From the NCBI GenBank assembly GCA_902626645.1, contig CACOGC010000005.1, forward strand, positions 25,798 to 89,797: a DNA stretch of 64,000 bases, in the 5' to 3' direction. The DNA is from an uncultured Pelagibacteraceae bacterium. GTDB taxonomy: Bacteria; Pseudomonadota; Alphaproteobacteria; Pelagibacterales; Pelagibacteraceae. Of the stretch, positions 19,546 to 29,879 are shown one piece after another. Both the position numbers and the translations under genes were made by a program. Position 1 is the stretch's first letter, and each line of letters opens with the position of its first letter. A model generated the notes under the pieces. The model was not told the DNA's origin, did not search any database, and saw nothing but the letters and a program-made list of their open reading frames with translations.

Positions 19546-20319
19546 CTAAAATTTATAGGGGTTACATTTATCTACAACAGCGTCATAGTGTTTTGAAAGA
19601 TCCTTATATTTATTTAAATTTCTTCTCCTCCAACTAATTTCATTTATTGTTCTAACTGATGTAACTCCTTTTCCAGAGCCTAATAATAATATTTCATCAT
19701 AATCATGGATCTCTTTTAAAAGGATATCTTTTTTTGTTATTCTTTTTATTTTTGTTTTAAAAAATCTAAAAGTATTTCCCTCATAATAATCCTTTTTGGG
19801 TGTAAAAAACTTTTGATCTTTAACAAATAATAAATTTGAGGTTCCAGTTTCTAATAATTTCTTATTGGATACCAATGCAATATCTGATCGAGAGTTATCC
19901 ATTTTATTCAGATAAGATAAGATTTTTTTATATTTTAGATTTTTAAATTTTGGTTTTTCTCTTTTTAATTTTATTAACTTTAAATTAAAATTTAATTTTG
20001 GTTTGACTCTTTTTCTTAAAGATATTGATATGATTTTCTTATTTATAGCAATTCTCAGTAGATGATTATATTTTCTTTTTTTGGATAAATTTTTATCAAT
20101 TATTTTTAGAATATCTGTCTTTAAAGATTTCTTTTTTATTTGATATCTTTTTAAAGATAAAATTAAATTTTTTAAATGATTATCAAGAAATAAAATTTTA
20201 GCTGGTTTACCAAAAATCCACATCGTTGTAAAAATTCCATGATCTCCCCAAAGATCTTCAAATTCGATTTGTTTTAAATCTTTAAGCTGATAAGATTTTT
20301 TTAATAAGTAAGTTGCCAT
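19546..20319 (-). CDS. pabC: Class IV aminotransferase, probable aminodeoxychorismate lyase
   Basis: LWGDHGIFTTMW and ETGTSNLLFVKDQKFFTP; adjacent to pabA/pabB. Confidence 0.83.
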   Translation of the reverse strand: MATYLLKKSYQLKDLKQIEFEDLWGDHGIFTTMWIFGKPAKILFLDNHLKNLILSLKRYQIKKKSLKTDILKIIDKNLSKKRKYNHLLRIAINKKIISISLRKRVKPKLNFNLKLIKLKREKPKFKNLKYKKILSYLNKMDNSRSDIALVSNKKLLETGTSNLLFVKDQKFFTPKKDYYEGNTFRFFKTKIKRITKKDILLKEIHDYDEILLLGSGKGVTSVRTINEISWRRRNLNKYKDLSKHYDAVVDKCNPYKF

Positions 20320-20839
20320 TGATTGTTAAAAAAGATTCAGGGTGAAATTGAAATCCATAAATTTTTTCTTTATTATTTTCAAAAGCCATTGCTACTTTTG
20401 AATTTAAACATCTCATAGTTATCTCAAAATTATTAGATTTGAAAGGTTCTTTTAATTTTAAGGAATGATACCTTCCTACTTTAAATATCTTTCCTTTTTG
20501 AAACAAAGATTTGTTATTAACTACTTGAATATTTGATTGATAACCATGGTATATCTTTTTTTGCTCAATAATTTTTGCACCTTCACAAAAAAGAATGTGT
20601 TGAAATCCTAAGCAAATTCCAATCATTTTTTTTTTTCCTTTAAATTTTTTATAAATTTTAGTGGTAATTGGATAATTTTTTGGACTACCTGGTCCTGGTG
20701 AAAAAACTATTGTTGATGCCTGTTTAATTTTTTTTTCACTTACTTTATTATAATTATCGCACTCAACTTTATCGAATAAAGCAAGCTGATGAACAACATT
20801 ATGAGTAAATGAGTCATTATGATCAATTACGTAAATCAT
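20282..20839 (-). CDS. pabA: Aminodeoxychorismate/anthranilate synthase glutamine amidotransferase subunit
   Basis: FSPGPGSP, IGICLGFQ, GFQFHPES motifs. Confidence 0.88.
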   Translation of the reverse strand: MIYVIDHNDSFTHNVVHQLALFDKVECDNYNKVSEKKIKQASTIVFSPGPGSPKNYPITTKIYKKFKGKKKMIGICLGFQHILFCEGAKIIEQKKIYHGYQSNIQVVNNKSLFQKGKIFKVGRYHSLKLKEPFKSNNFEITMRCLNSKVAMAFENNKEKIYGFQFHPESFLTINGNLLIKKILSA

Positions 20840-21987
20840 TAAAATAATTCAATTAATGCTTTGGCTTTAATAAAGTTTTCGTTAAATTCATGATTGGCAT
20901 TGCTATCTACAACTACACCAGAAGCAACTGAAATTTCAGAAATATTTTTATAATTTAATATTGATCTTATAATTATATTAAATCTCATATCACCATTAAA
21001 TTTTATATAACCAAAGCTTCCAGTGTAAATATTTCTATTTTCCTTTTCCTGATTATTTAAAAGATTTAGTGTGCTTATCTTTGGACATCCAATTACAGAA
21101 CCACCTGGCATCATTGCTTTAATTATATCTAAATTTTTTATATTCTTTTTAAGTTTTCCACTAATTAGGCTTACGTAATGAAAAAGATCTTTATATTCCT
21201 CAACAATTTTTTGTTTAGACAGCTTTACGGAACCAACCTTACAAATTCTGGATAAATCATTTCTTTCCATATCTACTATCATATTGTGTTCTTTAGTTTC
21301 CTTTATGTTTTTTCTAAAATAATTTAATGCTTTTAATTTATTTAAATGCTTAGTTTTTTTGACAGTCCCAGCTATAGGTTTTGTAGATATATTGCTTCCT
21401 TTTTTTGTAATCAAATTTTCAGGAGAACAGCTTATTATTGAATAATTATTATCTTTAATCATAAAAGCTTCTGGTGCTAAATTTGTACTTGATAATCTTG
21501 AAAAAAAATCTAATGGATCAATTTTTGATTGAGTTTTATACTTTGTGCAGATTTTAATTTGATATGTTTCACCACTCTTTATTTTTTTCTTAAATCTATT
21601 AAATATTTTTCTATAAGTTTTTCTACTGATATTGATTTTGAAGTTCCCTGACTCATAGCTTTTTTTGTTATATCTAAGGCTATTATTAAGTTTTATCTTT
21701 TTTTCTGGTTTATAAAAGATACCTTTTGGAAAATTAAAATTTTTTTGTTTTGGGACTTTGACATCAATCAAATTATTTAATAACTCATATCCAAAGAAAC
21801 CTATAAAAAGATCAGTATTTTTAGATTTATATCTATTTTTTTTATTTAAAAAACTTTTTATATTTTTATTACTTAAAACAATCTTTTGTGAAAAATTAGT
21901 ATAAAGATCAAATCCTTTTTGAGATTTGTAAATAATATAAGGTTTTCCTGATTGATGTATTTCCGCTAATTGATTTAATCTATTCAA
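20839..21987 (-). CDS. pabB: Aminodeoxychorismate synthase component I
   Basis: KPIAGT, DMERNDLSRICK, MMPGGSVIGCPK chorismate-binding motifs. Confidence 0.88.
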   Translation of the reverse strand: MNRLNQLAEIHQSGKPYIIYKSQKGFDLYTNFSQKIVLSNKNIKSFLNKKNRYKSKNTDLFIGFFGYELLNNLIDVKVPKQKNFNFPKGIFYKPEKKIKLNNSLRYNKKSYESGNFKINISRKTYRKIFNRFKKKIKSGETYQIKICTKYKTQSKIDPLDFFSRLSSTNLAPEAFMIKDNNYSIISCSPENLITKKGSNISTKPIAGTVKKTKHLNKLKALNYFRKNIKETKEHNMIVDMERNDLSRICKVGSVKLSKQKIVEEYKDLFHYVSLISGKLKKNIKNLDIIKAMMPGGSVIGCPKISTLNLLNNQEKENRNIYTGSFGYIKFNGDMRFNIIIRSILNYKNISEISVASGVVVDSNANHEFNENFIKAKALIELF

Positions 21988-21988
21988 T

Positions 21989-23209
21989 TTACTCTGTTTT
22001 AAGTCTAAAAACTGGTTCTTCTCTTATAGGCAAATGAATTATTGCAGCAAAAATGGATAATGCAATTGCTAAATACCACGCATAGTCATATGAACCATAG
22101 GTGTCATGAAATAAACCTCCTAAATAAGCTCCAAAAAATGATCCTATTTGATGACTTAAAAATACTATTCCATATAACAAACCCAAATATTTTGTTCCAA
22201 ATAGATGAGCAACAATCCCGCTAGTAGCAGGAACGGTAGATAACCATAAAAATCCAAAGCTTGCCCCAAAAATAAACGCAGAAATATTACTTGCTGGCAT
22301 GAATATAAAAAAGACAATCGAAACACCTCTTAAAAAATAAATTGCACTTAAAATAATCTTTTTACTCATTTTTGCAGATAGATAACCACTAAGTAAAGAA
22401 CCGAATATATTGAATAAACCTATCAATGATAAAATTGCTGCTGCAGTCCAATCTTCAAGCCCTCTATCAATTACATATTTTGGTACATGTGTCCCAACAA
22501 GAGTTATATGAAACCCACAAACAAAAAAACCAGAGACAAGTAGAACATAACTTTTTGTATTAAACGCCTCTTTAAGCGCCTCTGAAAATGATTGTTCAGA
22601 ATTTTGTTCTATTCTCTCCGAGTCAGATGGAGATCTTACGAAATATGCTGCTATTAGACCGGCTATTAATAATAAACCAAAAACATATAGAGTATAATTC
22701 CAGCCGAATTCATTTAAAGAGTAACTTGTAAAAATTGGTGATAAAAAATAACCAAAAGATCCTAATGCAGTAACAAAACTCATTGCAATAGTTCTTGTAG
22801 ATAATGGAAAGTGTTTTCCAACAATTGACATTGGGATACTTATTGCTGTCCCTCCAAGACCTATCCCTATAAGAAGACCCATATGAATTTGAAAAAAAAT
22901 TCCTGTATTAGGACCTGTGTAAAGAAAGAAAATTCCTGCAACATAAAAAATAAATGCAGAGATTATTGCAACATGACCACCATACTTATCAGCTATTGCT
23001 CCAAAGATTGGTCCAGTTAATCCCCACATTAACATTTGCAACCCAATAGCAAAACCAAAGGCAGTATTACTTATTTTCAGACTTTCATTGAAATCCATGA
23101 AAAACAAACCAAAAGTTTGTCTAACACCAAGTGATATCAAAACAACTAAACATGCAGCAAATAAAGTAACTATTGCAGTTCTAGAGTGAAAAAATTTTTC
23201 TGAGGTCAT
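21989..23209 (-). CDS. MFS transporter
   Basis: 406 aa, 12-TM pattern, GPIFGAIADKYGG. Confidence 0.9.
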   Translation of the reverse strand: MTSEKFFHSRTAIVTLFAACLVVLISLGVRQTFGLFFMDFNESLKISNTAFGFAIGLQMLMWGLTGPIFGAIADKYGGHVAIISAFIFYVAGIFFLYTGPNTGIFFQIHMGLLIGIGLGGTAISIPMSIVGKHFPLSTRTIAMSFVTALGSFGYFLSPIFTSYSLNEFGWNYTLYVFGLLLIAGLIAAYFVRSPSDSERIEQNSEQSFSEALKEAFNTKSYVLLVSGFFVCGFHITLVGTHVPKYVIDRGLEDWTAAAILSLIGLFNIFGSLLSGYLSAKMSKKIILSAIYFLRGVSIVFFIFMPASNISAFIFGASFGFLWLSTVPATSGIVAHLFGTKYLGLLYGIVFLSHQIGSFFGAYLGGLFHDTYGSYDYAWYLAIALSIFAAIIHLPIREEPVFRLKTE

Positions 23210-24381
23210 CTTAAATGTCTTAATGCTTGTTTTAAATCAGCAATAAGATCATTTGGATCTTCTAACCCTATATGTAATCTTACTAAGTGCTCATCTTTTG
23301 CTAAGTTTAAAAACTTTCTCTTTCCTATTTCTAAACTTCCTTGATGAAGTGCCAAACTTTCAAAACCACCCCAACTATATCCATAACCAAAAAGTTTTAA
23401 TGAATTTACAAATTTAAGAACCGAGTTTTTATTACGGGATTTTATTTTTAGACCCATCAAGCCTGATGCACCTGAATAATATTTTTTCCACATTCTATAA
23501 TTTTGTGAATTCTTCTTGTAAGGATAAAGCAGTTTTACTTTTTTATTTTTTGATAAAAAAGCTGAAATTTTTTTTGCATTTTCTTGATGTTTATCAAGTC
23601 TAACATCTAGAGTTCTTAAACCTCTTGTAATTAAATAAGCATCATCTGGACCTAATCTCAATCCTGAAATTCTTTCAGCTAATTGAACTTTTTTAAACGC
23701 ACGTTTATTTACAGCTAAACTTCCACCCATGACGTCAGAATGACCAGAGTAATATTTTGTTGCTGAGACTATTGACATATCAAAACCTAGTTTAATTGGT
23801 TTAAAAAAATAAGGTGTCGCCCATGTATTATCTATTGCTGTAAAAATTTTTCTACTTTTCGCAATTGAAATTATCTTTTTTAAATCCTGAAAATCAAAAG
23901 TATTACTCCCTGGATTTTCAACAAATATCATTTTAGTATTTTTGGTGATGTTATTCTTAAGGGATTTAAGATCATGAGGATTATAAAAAATTGTCTTAAT
24001 ATTAAAATCTTTTAAATAATCCTCTGTTAATCTTCTTGTTGGTTTATAAGTAGGATCTGAAACGATAATTTCATCTCCAGGTCTTAAAATACTAAACAGG
24101 GCCAAAAAGATAGAACCAAAACCTGTTGGAGTTAAAAAAACATGATAAGATTCCTCCAACTTTGTTAAAATTTTGGAAAGAATATGAGTTGTGGATGTTC
24201 CTTGCCTACCATAATCAAAATGACCACCTGTCGGATTTTTCCTTGCTTTATTTTGAGTTTTTCTAATATCTCTCATTGACTTGAAAATGATAGTTGATGC
24301 TCTTACCACTGGTGGGTTTACAGACTGATTGTGAAAATCTTTAGCCGTATGCTTTAAAAATGTTTTAAAAGATTTTGACAT
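23206..24381 (-). CDS. metC: Cystathionine beta-lyase-like PLP enzyme
   Basis: Cys/Met metabolism PLP motif IVSATKYYSGHSDVMGG. Confidence 0.88.
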   Translation of the reverse strand: MSKSFKTFLKHTAKDFHNQSVNPPVVRASTIIFKSMRDIRKTQNKARKNPTGGHFDYGRQGTSTTHILSKILTKLEESYHVFLTPTGFGSIFLALFSILRPGDEIIVSDPTYKPTRRLTEDYLKDFNIKTIFYNPHDLKSLKNNITKNTKMIFVENPGSNTFDFQDLKKIISIAKSRKIFTAIDNTWATPYFFKPIKLGFDMSIVSATKYYSGHSDVMGGSLAVNKRAFKKVQLAERISGLRLGPDDAYLITRGLRTLDVRLDKHQENAKKISAFLSKNKKVKLLYPYKKNSQNYRMWKKYYSGASGLMGLKIKSRNKNSVLKFVNSLKLFGYGYSWGGFESLALHQGSLEIGKRKFLNLAKDEHLVRLHIGLEDPNDLIADLKQALRHLR

Positions 24382-24454
24382 AAAAAATTTGATAAGCTTT
24401 TAAGACAATGCTATATCCCACTATGAAATTCAATAAATTAATGAATAGGATTAA

Positions 24455-24538
24455 ATGAGTTACCCAAAAAAACATAGAGGCCGAAGAAAAATGGGCTCTA
24501 AAAAAAGAAGAGCTCGAAAAAAGAATAAGAAAAAGTAG
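24455..24538 (+). CDS. 27-aa Arg/Lys-rich micro-protein; candidate bS22/COX24-AURKAIP1-type
   Basis: ATG..TAG reads MSYPKKHRGRRKMGSKKRRARKKNKKK; RRKM-x2-KKRRxRKK pattern. Confidence 0.55.
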   Translation: MSYPKKHRGRRKMGSKKRRARKKNKKK

Positions 24539-24539
24539 A

Positions 24540-25658
24540 CTATTCTTTAATCCAGCCACCACCTAATACTTTAAAACCTTCTTTATCTGTCTTGTAAAAT
24601 ACACAAGCTTGTCCTGGAGATATTCCATCTTCTGAGTTAAGTAAATTAACTTCGGCATCATTTTGGCCAATTAAATTTACTTTTGCATTTAATAATTTAC
24701 CTGTTGATCTTACTTTTACAAAAATATCTTTTTCAAATTCAGTCTTATCACTTAATAGATTGACATTTTGCAATGATATAAATTTTTTACCTAAATTTTC
24801 TTTAGAACCGACTATTATTTCATTTTTTTCTGCATTTATCTTTAAAACATATAAAGGGTTTTTATCTGAAACTCTTATCCCTTTTCTTTGACCAATTGTA
24901 AAATTTATTATTCCATCATGTACACCAATAACCTTACCATTAAGATCTTTGATATTGCCTTTCTTAAAAGAGTCGGGTTTAAATTTTTGAATTACTGAAG
25001 CATAATCACCACTAGGCACAAAACAGATATCTTGACTATCTGGTTTATCTGCAACATTTAATTCAAGTTTTTTTGCAATATCTCTTGTTTCTTCCTTTAA
25101 TAATCCTCCAAGAGGAAATCTTAGATAATCTAATTGTTCTCTAGTTGTGTTGAATAAAAAATAACTTTGGTCTCTATTTTCATCAATAGCTCTATACATG
25201 TTAGTAGTATTATTATTAGTAATGCTTTTTACATAATGACCAGTGATTAGCGCATCTGCATTAAGATCTTTGGATACTTCAAACAAGTCTTTAAATTTTA
25301 CAGTTTGATTACATTGGACACATGGAATTGGTGTTTCACCTTTTAAATAACTATTTACAAAGTTATCTATTACACCTTGTTTAAACTTATTTTGATAATA
25401 CAGAATTTTGTGATCGATATTTAATTTATTTGCAACTCTTTTAGCATCCATAATATCCTGACCTGAACAGCATTGTTTTGCATTTTTTGCTTCTTTACCG
25501 TCATCGTAAAGTTTAAGAGTAATACCAACAACATTATACCCTTCCTTTTTCATCATACCTGCCACTGTGGATGAGTCTACTCCACCTGACATTGCTACAA
25601 CCACTTTAGTATCGGAAGGTTTTTTGTTGATACCAATTGAGTTTAATTCGCTATTCAT
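24540..25658 (-). CDS. mnmA: tRNA-specific 2-thiouridylase
   Basis: [32 protein letters not shown] motifs; start at internal ATG 25658 preferred over ORF-track 25778. Confidence 0.93.
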   Translation of the reverse strand: MNSELNSIGINKKPSDTKVVVAMSGGVDSSTVAGMMKKEGYNVVGITLKLYDDGKEAKNAKQCCSGQDIMDAKRVANKLNIDHKILYYQNKFKQGVIDNFVNSYLKGETPIPCVQCNQTVKFKDLFEVSKDLNADALITGHYVKSITNNNTTNMYRAIDENRDQSYFLFNTTREQLDYLRFPLGGLLKEETRDIAKKLELNVADKPDSQDICFVPSGDYASVIQKFKPDSFKKGNIKDLNGKVIGVHDGIINFTIGQRKGIRVSDKNPLYVLKINAEKNEIIVGSKENLGKKFISLQNVNLLSDKTEFEKDIFVKVRSTGKLLNAKVNLIGQNDAEVNLLNSEDGISPGQACVFYKTDKEGFKVLGGGWIKE

Positions 25659-25699
25659 TTGGTGGTATTTATACTCATTTCTACTATAAATAAAATGAA

Positions 25700-25870
25700 A
25701 TGATTTTAGATTTTGAGCCAGGCGACAAAGTGTTAAATCCCAATAAAAAAGACTGGGGAATTGGGCAAGTGCAGTCAATAATCAAAGACAGAGTGACAGT
25801 AAATTTTGAAAATGTAGGAAAAAAAGTAATAAATGCAAAAAATATAGAATTAATAAAACTGAATGAATAA
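25700..25870 (+). CDS. DUF3553-like 56-aa protein
   Basis: [56 protein letters not shown]. Confidence 0.72.
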   Translation: MILDFEPGDKVLNPNKKDWGIGQVQSIIKDRVTVNFENVGKKVINAKNIELIKLNE

Positions 25871-26633
25871 CATGGATAAAAAAGAGATAGTTGAAAGTTT
25901 AATCGATACTTTTTTATATGCTGGAAAAGTTTGTCTCGAATTAAGAGACAAAGGCTTAATTAAAAAAATTAAGTCTGATAACACACCAGTAAGCAATGGT
26001 GATTTAGAAGTTAATAAGATTGTTACAGAAAAAATTAAAGAAATTACTCCACATTTACCAATTGTTTCAGAAGAAACTGCTGATAATAAATCCATTAATG
26101 ATTTAAAAGATTTTTGGTTAGTCGACCCAATAGACGGTACCTATGATTATATTAATAATTTAGAGGAGTTCACAATAAATGCAGGTTTGATAATTAACAA
26201 AAAACCAGCTGCAGGATTAATCTACGCACCCTCAAAAAAAAGAATGTTTTATTCCTATGGGGAAAATAATGCATATGAAATAGTAAATGATAAAAAAATT
26301 CAGTTAGATTGTTCTAAAAATTTAAAAAAAGATGAAATCAAATTTGTATCTTATTCAAACAAAATTAAACCAGAGATAGAACAAATACATAAAAAATTAA
26401 ATGTTAAAAAATTTGTTAGAATGAAAAGTTCTCTCAAATTTTGTGTAATTGCTACTGGAGAATTTGATGGTTATGTTGCAGAACCTCGAGCCTGTGAATG
26501 GGATATAGCAGCTGGTCATGCAATTTTTAAACATGCGGGTGGAATTATTACAGATTTTGAGGGTAATGAAATTACATATGGAAAAAAAAATTTTAAAAAC
26601 CAAAGTTTAATTTTGAAAAGTAAAAACATTTAA
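25863..26633 (+). CDS. cysQ: Inositol-monophosphatase family, probable 3'(2'),5'-bisphosphate nucleotidase
   Basis: WLVDPIDGTYDYINN and CEWDIAAGHAIFKHAGG motifs. Confidence 0.85.
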   Translation: MNNMDKKEIVESLIDTFLYAGKVCLELRDKGLIKKIKSDNTPVSNGDLEVNKIVTEKIKEITPHLPIVSEETADNKSINDLKDFWLVDPIDGTYDYINNLEEFTINAGLIINKKPAAGLIYAPSKKRMFYSYGENNAYEIVNDKKIQLDCSKNLKKDEIKFVSYSNKIKPEIEQIHKKLNVKKFVRMKSSLKFCVIATGEFDGYVAEPRACEWDIAAGHAIFKHAGGIITDFEGNEITYGKKNFKNQSLILKSKNI

Positions 26634-26634
26634 T

Positions 26635-26778
26635 ATGGATGAACAATTAAGAACTATATTGATAATTATTGTATCAGTATCTATTTTTGGTTTATTAGTA
26701 TTTGTTTACGTAAAAAATACTATAAGAAATAAAATCAATAAATTGGTTGAAGATGAAAAGAAAAAAAAATTAAAGTAA
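26635..26778 (+). CDS. 47-aa single-TM small protein
   Basis: MDEQLRTILIIIVSVSIFGLLVFVYVKNTIRNKINKLVEDEKKKKLK, starts just after cysQ stop. Confidence 0.6.
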   Translation: MDEQLRTILIIIVSVSIFGLLVFVYVKNTIRNKINKLVEDEKKKKLK

Positions 26779-27333
26779 CTTAATTATCTTAAGATAATCA
26801 TCTTTTTGTAATTCCATTACTTTTTTTGAAGTTTCAAAATCGAAACCATTTCTTGCTAATAAAGAAATATCTTTTTTAAAGAATAAAGGTCTATTATCCT
26901 CAGTTCTTGCTGGCCCAATTCTTTTTTTTTTGCAAATTTTTATAGCTGAAAAAAAATCTTGATCAGAATTATCTTCATTAATCTTATTCACTGTATCTTT
27001 AATAAATTGATCATTCACACCTTTGCCAATAAGGTAATTTCTGATTTTATTAATCGAATTTCCTCTGCGGATCATACTTTTTGCTTTACTCTCAGAATAA
27101 AATTTATCATTAATAAATTTGCTCTTTTCTAAATCAGATAAAACAATATCTATTAAATTGGTCACATCTTGTTTTTTTACATTTGGAACTGATAATTTAA
27201 GATATTTTTTTAACAAATATGTTCTCAATTGTTGTTTTGATGGGGCATATTTATCTACATATGCCAAAGCAAAATTCCTCATCTCATCTACAGTTACTTG
27301 CAAAGTTTTTCTCTTATTTCTTATAGGAATCAT
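26770..27333 (-). CDS. recX: RecX-family regulatory protein
   Basis: LLKKYLKLSVPN, FINDKFYSESKAKSMIRRGNSINKIRNYLIGKGV pattern. Confidence 0.8.
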   Translation of the reverse strand: MIPIRNKRKTLQVTVDEMRNFALAYVDKYAPSKQQLRTYLLKKYLKLSVPNVKKQDVTNLIDIVLSDLEKSKFINDKFYSESKAKSMIRRGNSINKIRNYLIGKGVNDQFIKDTVNKINEDNSDQDFFSAIKICKKKRIGPARTEDNRPLFFKKDISLLARNGFDFETSKKVMELQKDDYLKIIKLL

Positions 27334-27361
27334 TAAAAGATTTAATATAATATTATTTAAA

Positions 27362-27835
27362 ATGATCGAACAAATTTTTGCTTACTTTACAATTGAAATT
27401 CTCTACTTTTGGGTGAATTTAGGTGTTTTACCATTTTGGTTAACATTAATATTTTTTCCTCAGTCAAATTTTACTAAATATTTTGTTACTTCTATTTTTC
27501 CAATAATTTTACTAGGAGGTTCTTATATATTTGTACTTTATAAAGCTTACTTAAATGCTTATGATTTTGATAGTAATTTTGAATTATATTTGAGCATAAG
27601 TAATTTATCAAATCTATTTACAAGTAACACTTTCCTAATGTTGTTTTGGATACATTTTGTATCAATCAATTTATTTGTTGGTGGATGGATTGTAAGAGAC
27701 TCTCAAAAGTTATTAATAGGAAAAATTCTTGTCGCGATACCATTAATCATAACGTATTTAATTGGTCCTTTGGGTATTTTTATTTATTGGCTAATTAGAA
27801 TATTTTACGCAAAAAGTATTAATCTATATGACTAA
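27362..27835 (+). CDS. ABA4-like (DUF4281) membrane protein
   Basis: Internal ATG of ORF 27119; LFWIHFVSINLFVGGWIVRDS...LIGPLGIFIYW pattern. Confidence 0.7.
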   Translation: MIEQIFAYFTIEILYFWVNLGVLPFWLTLIFFPQSNFTKYFVTSIFPIILLGGSYIFVLYKAYLNAYDFDSNFELYLSISNLSNLFTSNTFLMLFWIHFVSINLFVGGWIVRDSQKLLIGKILVAIPLIITYLIGPLGIFIYWLIRIFYAKSINLYD

Positions 27836-28412
27836 AACAATCGATTTTTACTTCGATTTTATTAGCCCATATTCTTACATTGCTTATAAAAAAATTACAT
27901 CAATGCAGGATAAAAATGAAATTAATTTTAACTATAAACCTATTTTGCTTGGTGGTTTACATAAATTAGGTAACATAACTGCGCCTGCTTTTAATGAACG
28001 TAAAATGAAAAATATGAAAAATGATTGTGAAATTATAGCTAACAAAAATAATATATCATTCAAATGGAATGAAAAATTTCCAATTAATACTCTATATTTA
28101 ATGAGAGGATTTATTTCAATTGATGCAAATAAAAAAAGTGAATATTTTGATATTTGTTTTGATGCCTATTGGAAAAATAACGTTGATATATCAGTTGAAG
28201 CTAATTTTACCAAAATTTTGGATAGTTGTAAAATTGATAAAAAAAAGTTTTTTGAGGATATAAGTGACCAGAAGGTAAAAGATGAATTAAAAAATTTAAC
28301 TGATAAAGCTTTTCAACTAGACGTGTTTGGTGCTCCAACTTTTATAGTCAACAACAAACTTTTTTGGGGACAAGATAGACTTGAATATGCTTTAGAAGAG
28401 TGCATTTCTTAA
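27828..28412 (+). CDS. DsbA-like / 2-hydroxychromene-2-carboxylate isomerase family
   Basis: IDFYFDFISPYSYIAYKKI and FGAPTFIVNNKLFWGQDRL. Confidence 0.9.
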   Translation: MTKTIDFYFDFISPYSYIAYKKITSMQDKNEINFNYKPILLGGLHKLGNITAPAFNERKMKNMKNDCEIIANKNNISFKWNEKFPINTLYLMRGFISIDANKKSEYFDICFDAYWKNNVDISVEANFTKILDSCKIDKKKFFEDISDQKVKDELKNLTDKAFQLDVFGAPTFIVNNKLFWGQDRLEYALEECIS

Positions 28413-28828
28413 ACAATCTTAAATTTACTATTTTTTATAGCCCCGAAACCACCATCAATATGTGAAACTTTTTTAAAACCCATATCTTTTAATGTTTTTG
28501 CAGCTAATGCTGATCTCATACCGCCAGCACAAAAAAGAACCATTTCCTTATTCATATCCAGTTTGCCATCTTTGAAATATGGACTATCAGGATCTAGCCA
28601 AAACTCCAACATTCCTCGGGGGATATGATTTGAACTTTCAACTCGCCCATCTCTTTCTAGTTCTCTTATATCTCTTATATCAATTAAATTACATTTATCC
28701 TCATTCATCATTGATAACGCTTCGTCTGGTGAAATTGTTTTAATTTCACCTAAAGCTTCTGTAACAAGTGTTTTTGATGATTTTATATTCATAAAACTAA
28801 ATTTATTATATAGTTTTTTTAAAATCAC
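28409..28828 (-). CDS. Rhodanese-like domain protein
   Basis: LIDIRDIRE and VLFCAGGMRSALAAKTL active-site loop. Confidence 0.92.
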   Translation of the reverse strand: MILKKLYNKFSFMNIKSSKTLVTEALGEIKTISPDEALSMMNEDKCNLIDIRDIRELERDGRVESSNHIPRGMLEFWLDPDSPYFKDGKLDMNKEMVLFCAGGMRSALAAKTLKDMGFKKVSHIDGGFGAIKNSKFKIV

Positions 28829-28839
28829 ATAAATAAAAA

Positions 28840-29826
28840 ATGAAAAAAATTTGTATTGTTTATACTCATCATAAATTAGGTGATTTAATTTGGCAATTAC
28901 CCTACATTAAAGCTATTAGTCAACATCATCAGACAAATATAGATTTAATTGTTAGAGAAAAAACCCAAGCTCAAAATATACTAAAAGACCTTAAGCATAT
29001 AAATCAAATTTTTTATAATGATTTCAGAAAAGGTTTATTTTATTGGATTGATGTATTTAAATTAACAAAAATATTTAAATCAGAAAAATACGATTTTGTT
29101 TATATATTAGACAAAGTTAATAAACCTGCAATTGCTGCTAAATTTGCAAAGATTCAAAATATAATTGGACCAGGATTTAAAAACCAAAAGAAATGGCTAA
29201 CAGTAAAAAATTTTCTTGATGAAGAAGATTTAAAACTAAATTATTCAGAAAGATCCCAAAAATTACTCAAAATTAATTCAATAGATATTGAAGACAAGTA
29301 TCCAAATTTAGAAATTGATATTGAGAGACTCAAAAAAAACAACCCAGACCTTATTTTTGATGGAAGGAAAATTGCTTTTGGAGTTGACTCTTTTGAGGAT
29401 TACAAGATGTGGTATGAAGAAGATTTTATCGAACTTGCAGATCTCTTATCTAATAAAAAATTATTTGATTACATATATCTTGTTTGTAGCCCTGAAAAAT
29501 CTCATATTGCAAAAAAAATAATTTCTGAGTCGAATAAAAATTATTTTATTGATTGCTCAAATAAAGATTTACAAGGAATTATATTGGCAATAAAGAATTC
29601 AATTTTTTTTCTTGGAAATAACTCAGGTCCTTTGAACTTATCTGCTGCTTTAGGTGTTAAAACCTTTGGTCTAATAGCTAATGACCCTGTAAGTGAGTTA
29701 AAATATAGTAAAATTAAACCAATAACACCTCCTGGTTATATTGATAATATTTGGACAAGAAAGAGAGAGGGAATGAAAAAACTTCGACCGAATGATGTTT
29801 TTGAACAAATAAAAAAAAATTTATAA
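28840..29826 (+). CDS. Glycosyltransferase family 9 (heptosyltransferase-like)
   Basis: KLGDLIWQLPYIKAI; FLGNNSGPLNLSAALGVKTFGL. Confidence 0.85.
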   Translation: MKKICIVYTHHKLGDLIWQLPYIKAISQHHQTNIDLIVREKTQAQNILKDLKHINQIFYNDFRKGLFYWIDVFKLTKIFKSEKYDFVYILDKVNKPAIAAKFAKIQNIIGPGFKNQKKWLTVKNFLDEEDLKLNYSERSQKLLKINSIDIEDKYPNLEIDIERLKKNNPDLIFDGRKIAFGVDSFEDYKMWYEEDFIELADLLSNKKLFDYIYLVCSPEKSHIAKKIISESNKNYFIDCSNKDLQGIILAIKNSIFFLGNNSGPLNLSAALGVKTFGLIANDPVSELKYSKIKPITPPGYIDNIWTRKREGMKKLRPNDVFEQIKKNL

Positions 29827-29828
29827 AA

Positions 29829-29858
29829 AAAGGCCCCTGATTAACTCAAGGGCCTTTT
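29829..29858. terminator. Bidirectional intrinsic terminator between convergent genes
   Basis: aaaaggccc..ctgattaactca..gggcctttt hairpin with A/T flanks. Confidence 0.85.
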
Positions 29859-29879
29859 AATTAACTTTGAGGAAGTAAA

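Noticed and set aside
24382-24454. Possible SAM riboswitch upstream of metC
   Set aside because: No SAM-II/SAM-V-like core or strong hairpins recognised in the 73-nt gap.
25659-25778. N-terminal 40-aa extension of mnmA in ORF track
   Set aside because: Overlaps divergent DUF3553-like gene; family N-terminus begins at the internal ATG.
27119-27361. N-terminal extension of the ABA4-like ORF
   Set aside because: Antisense to recX; the membrane protein begins at ATG 27362.
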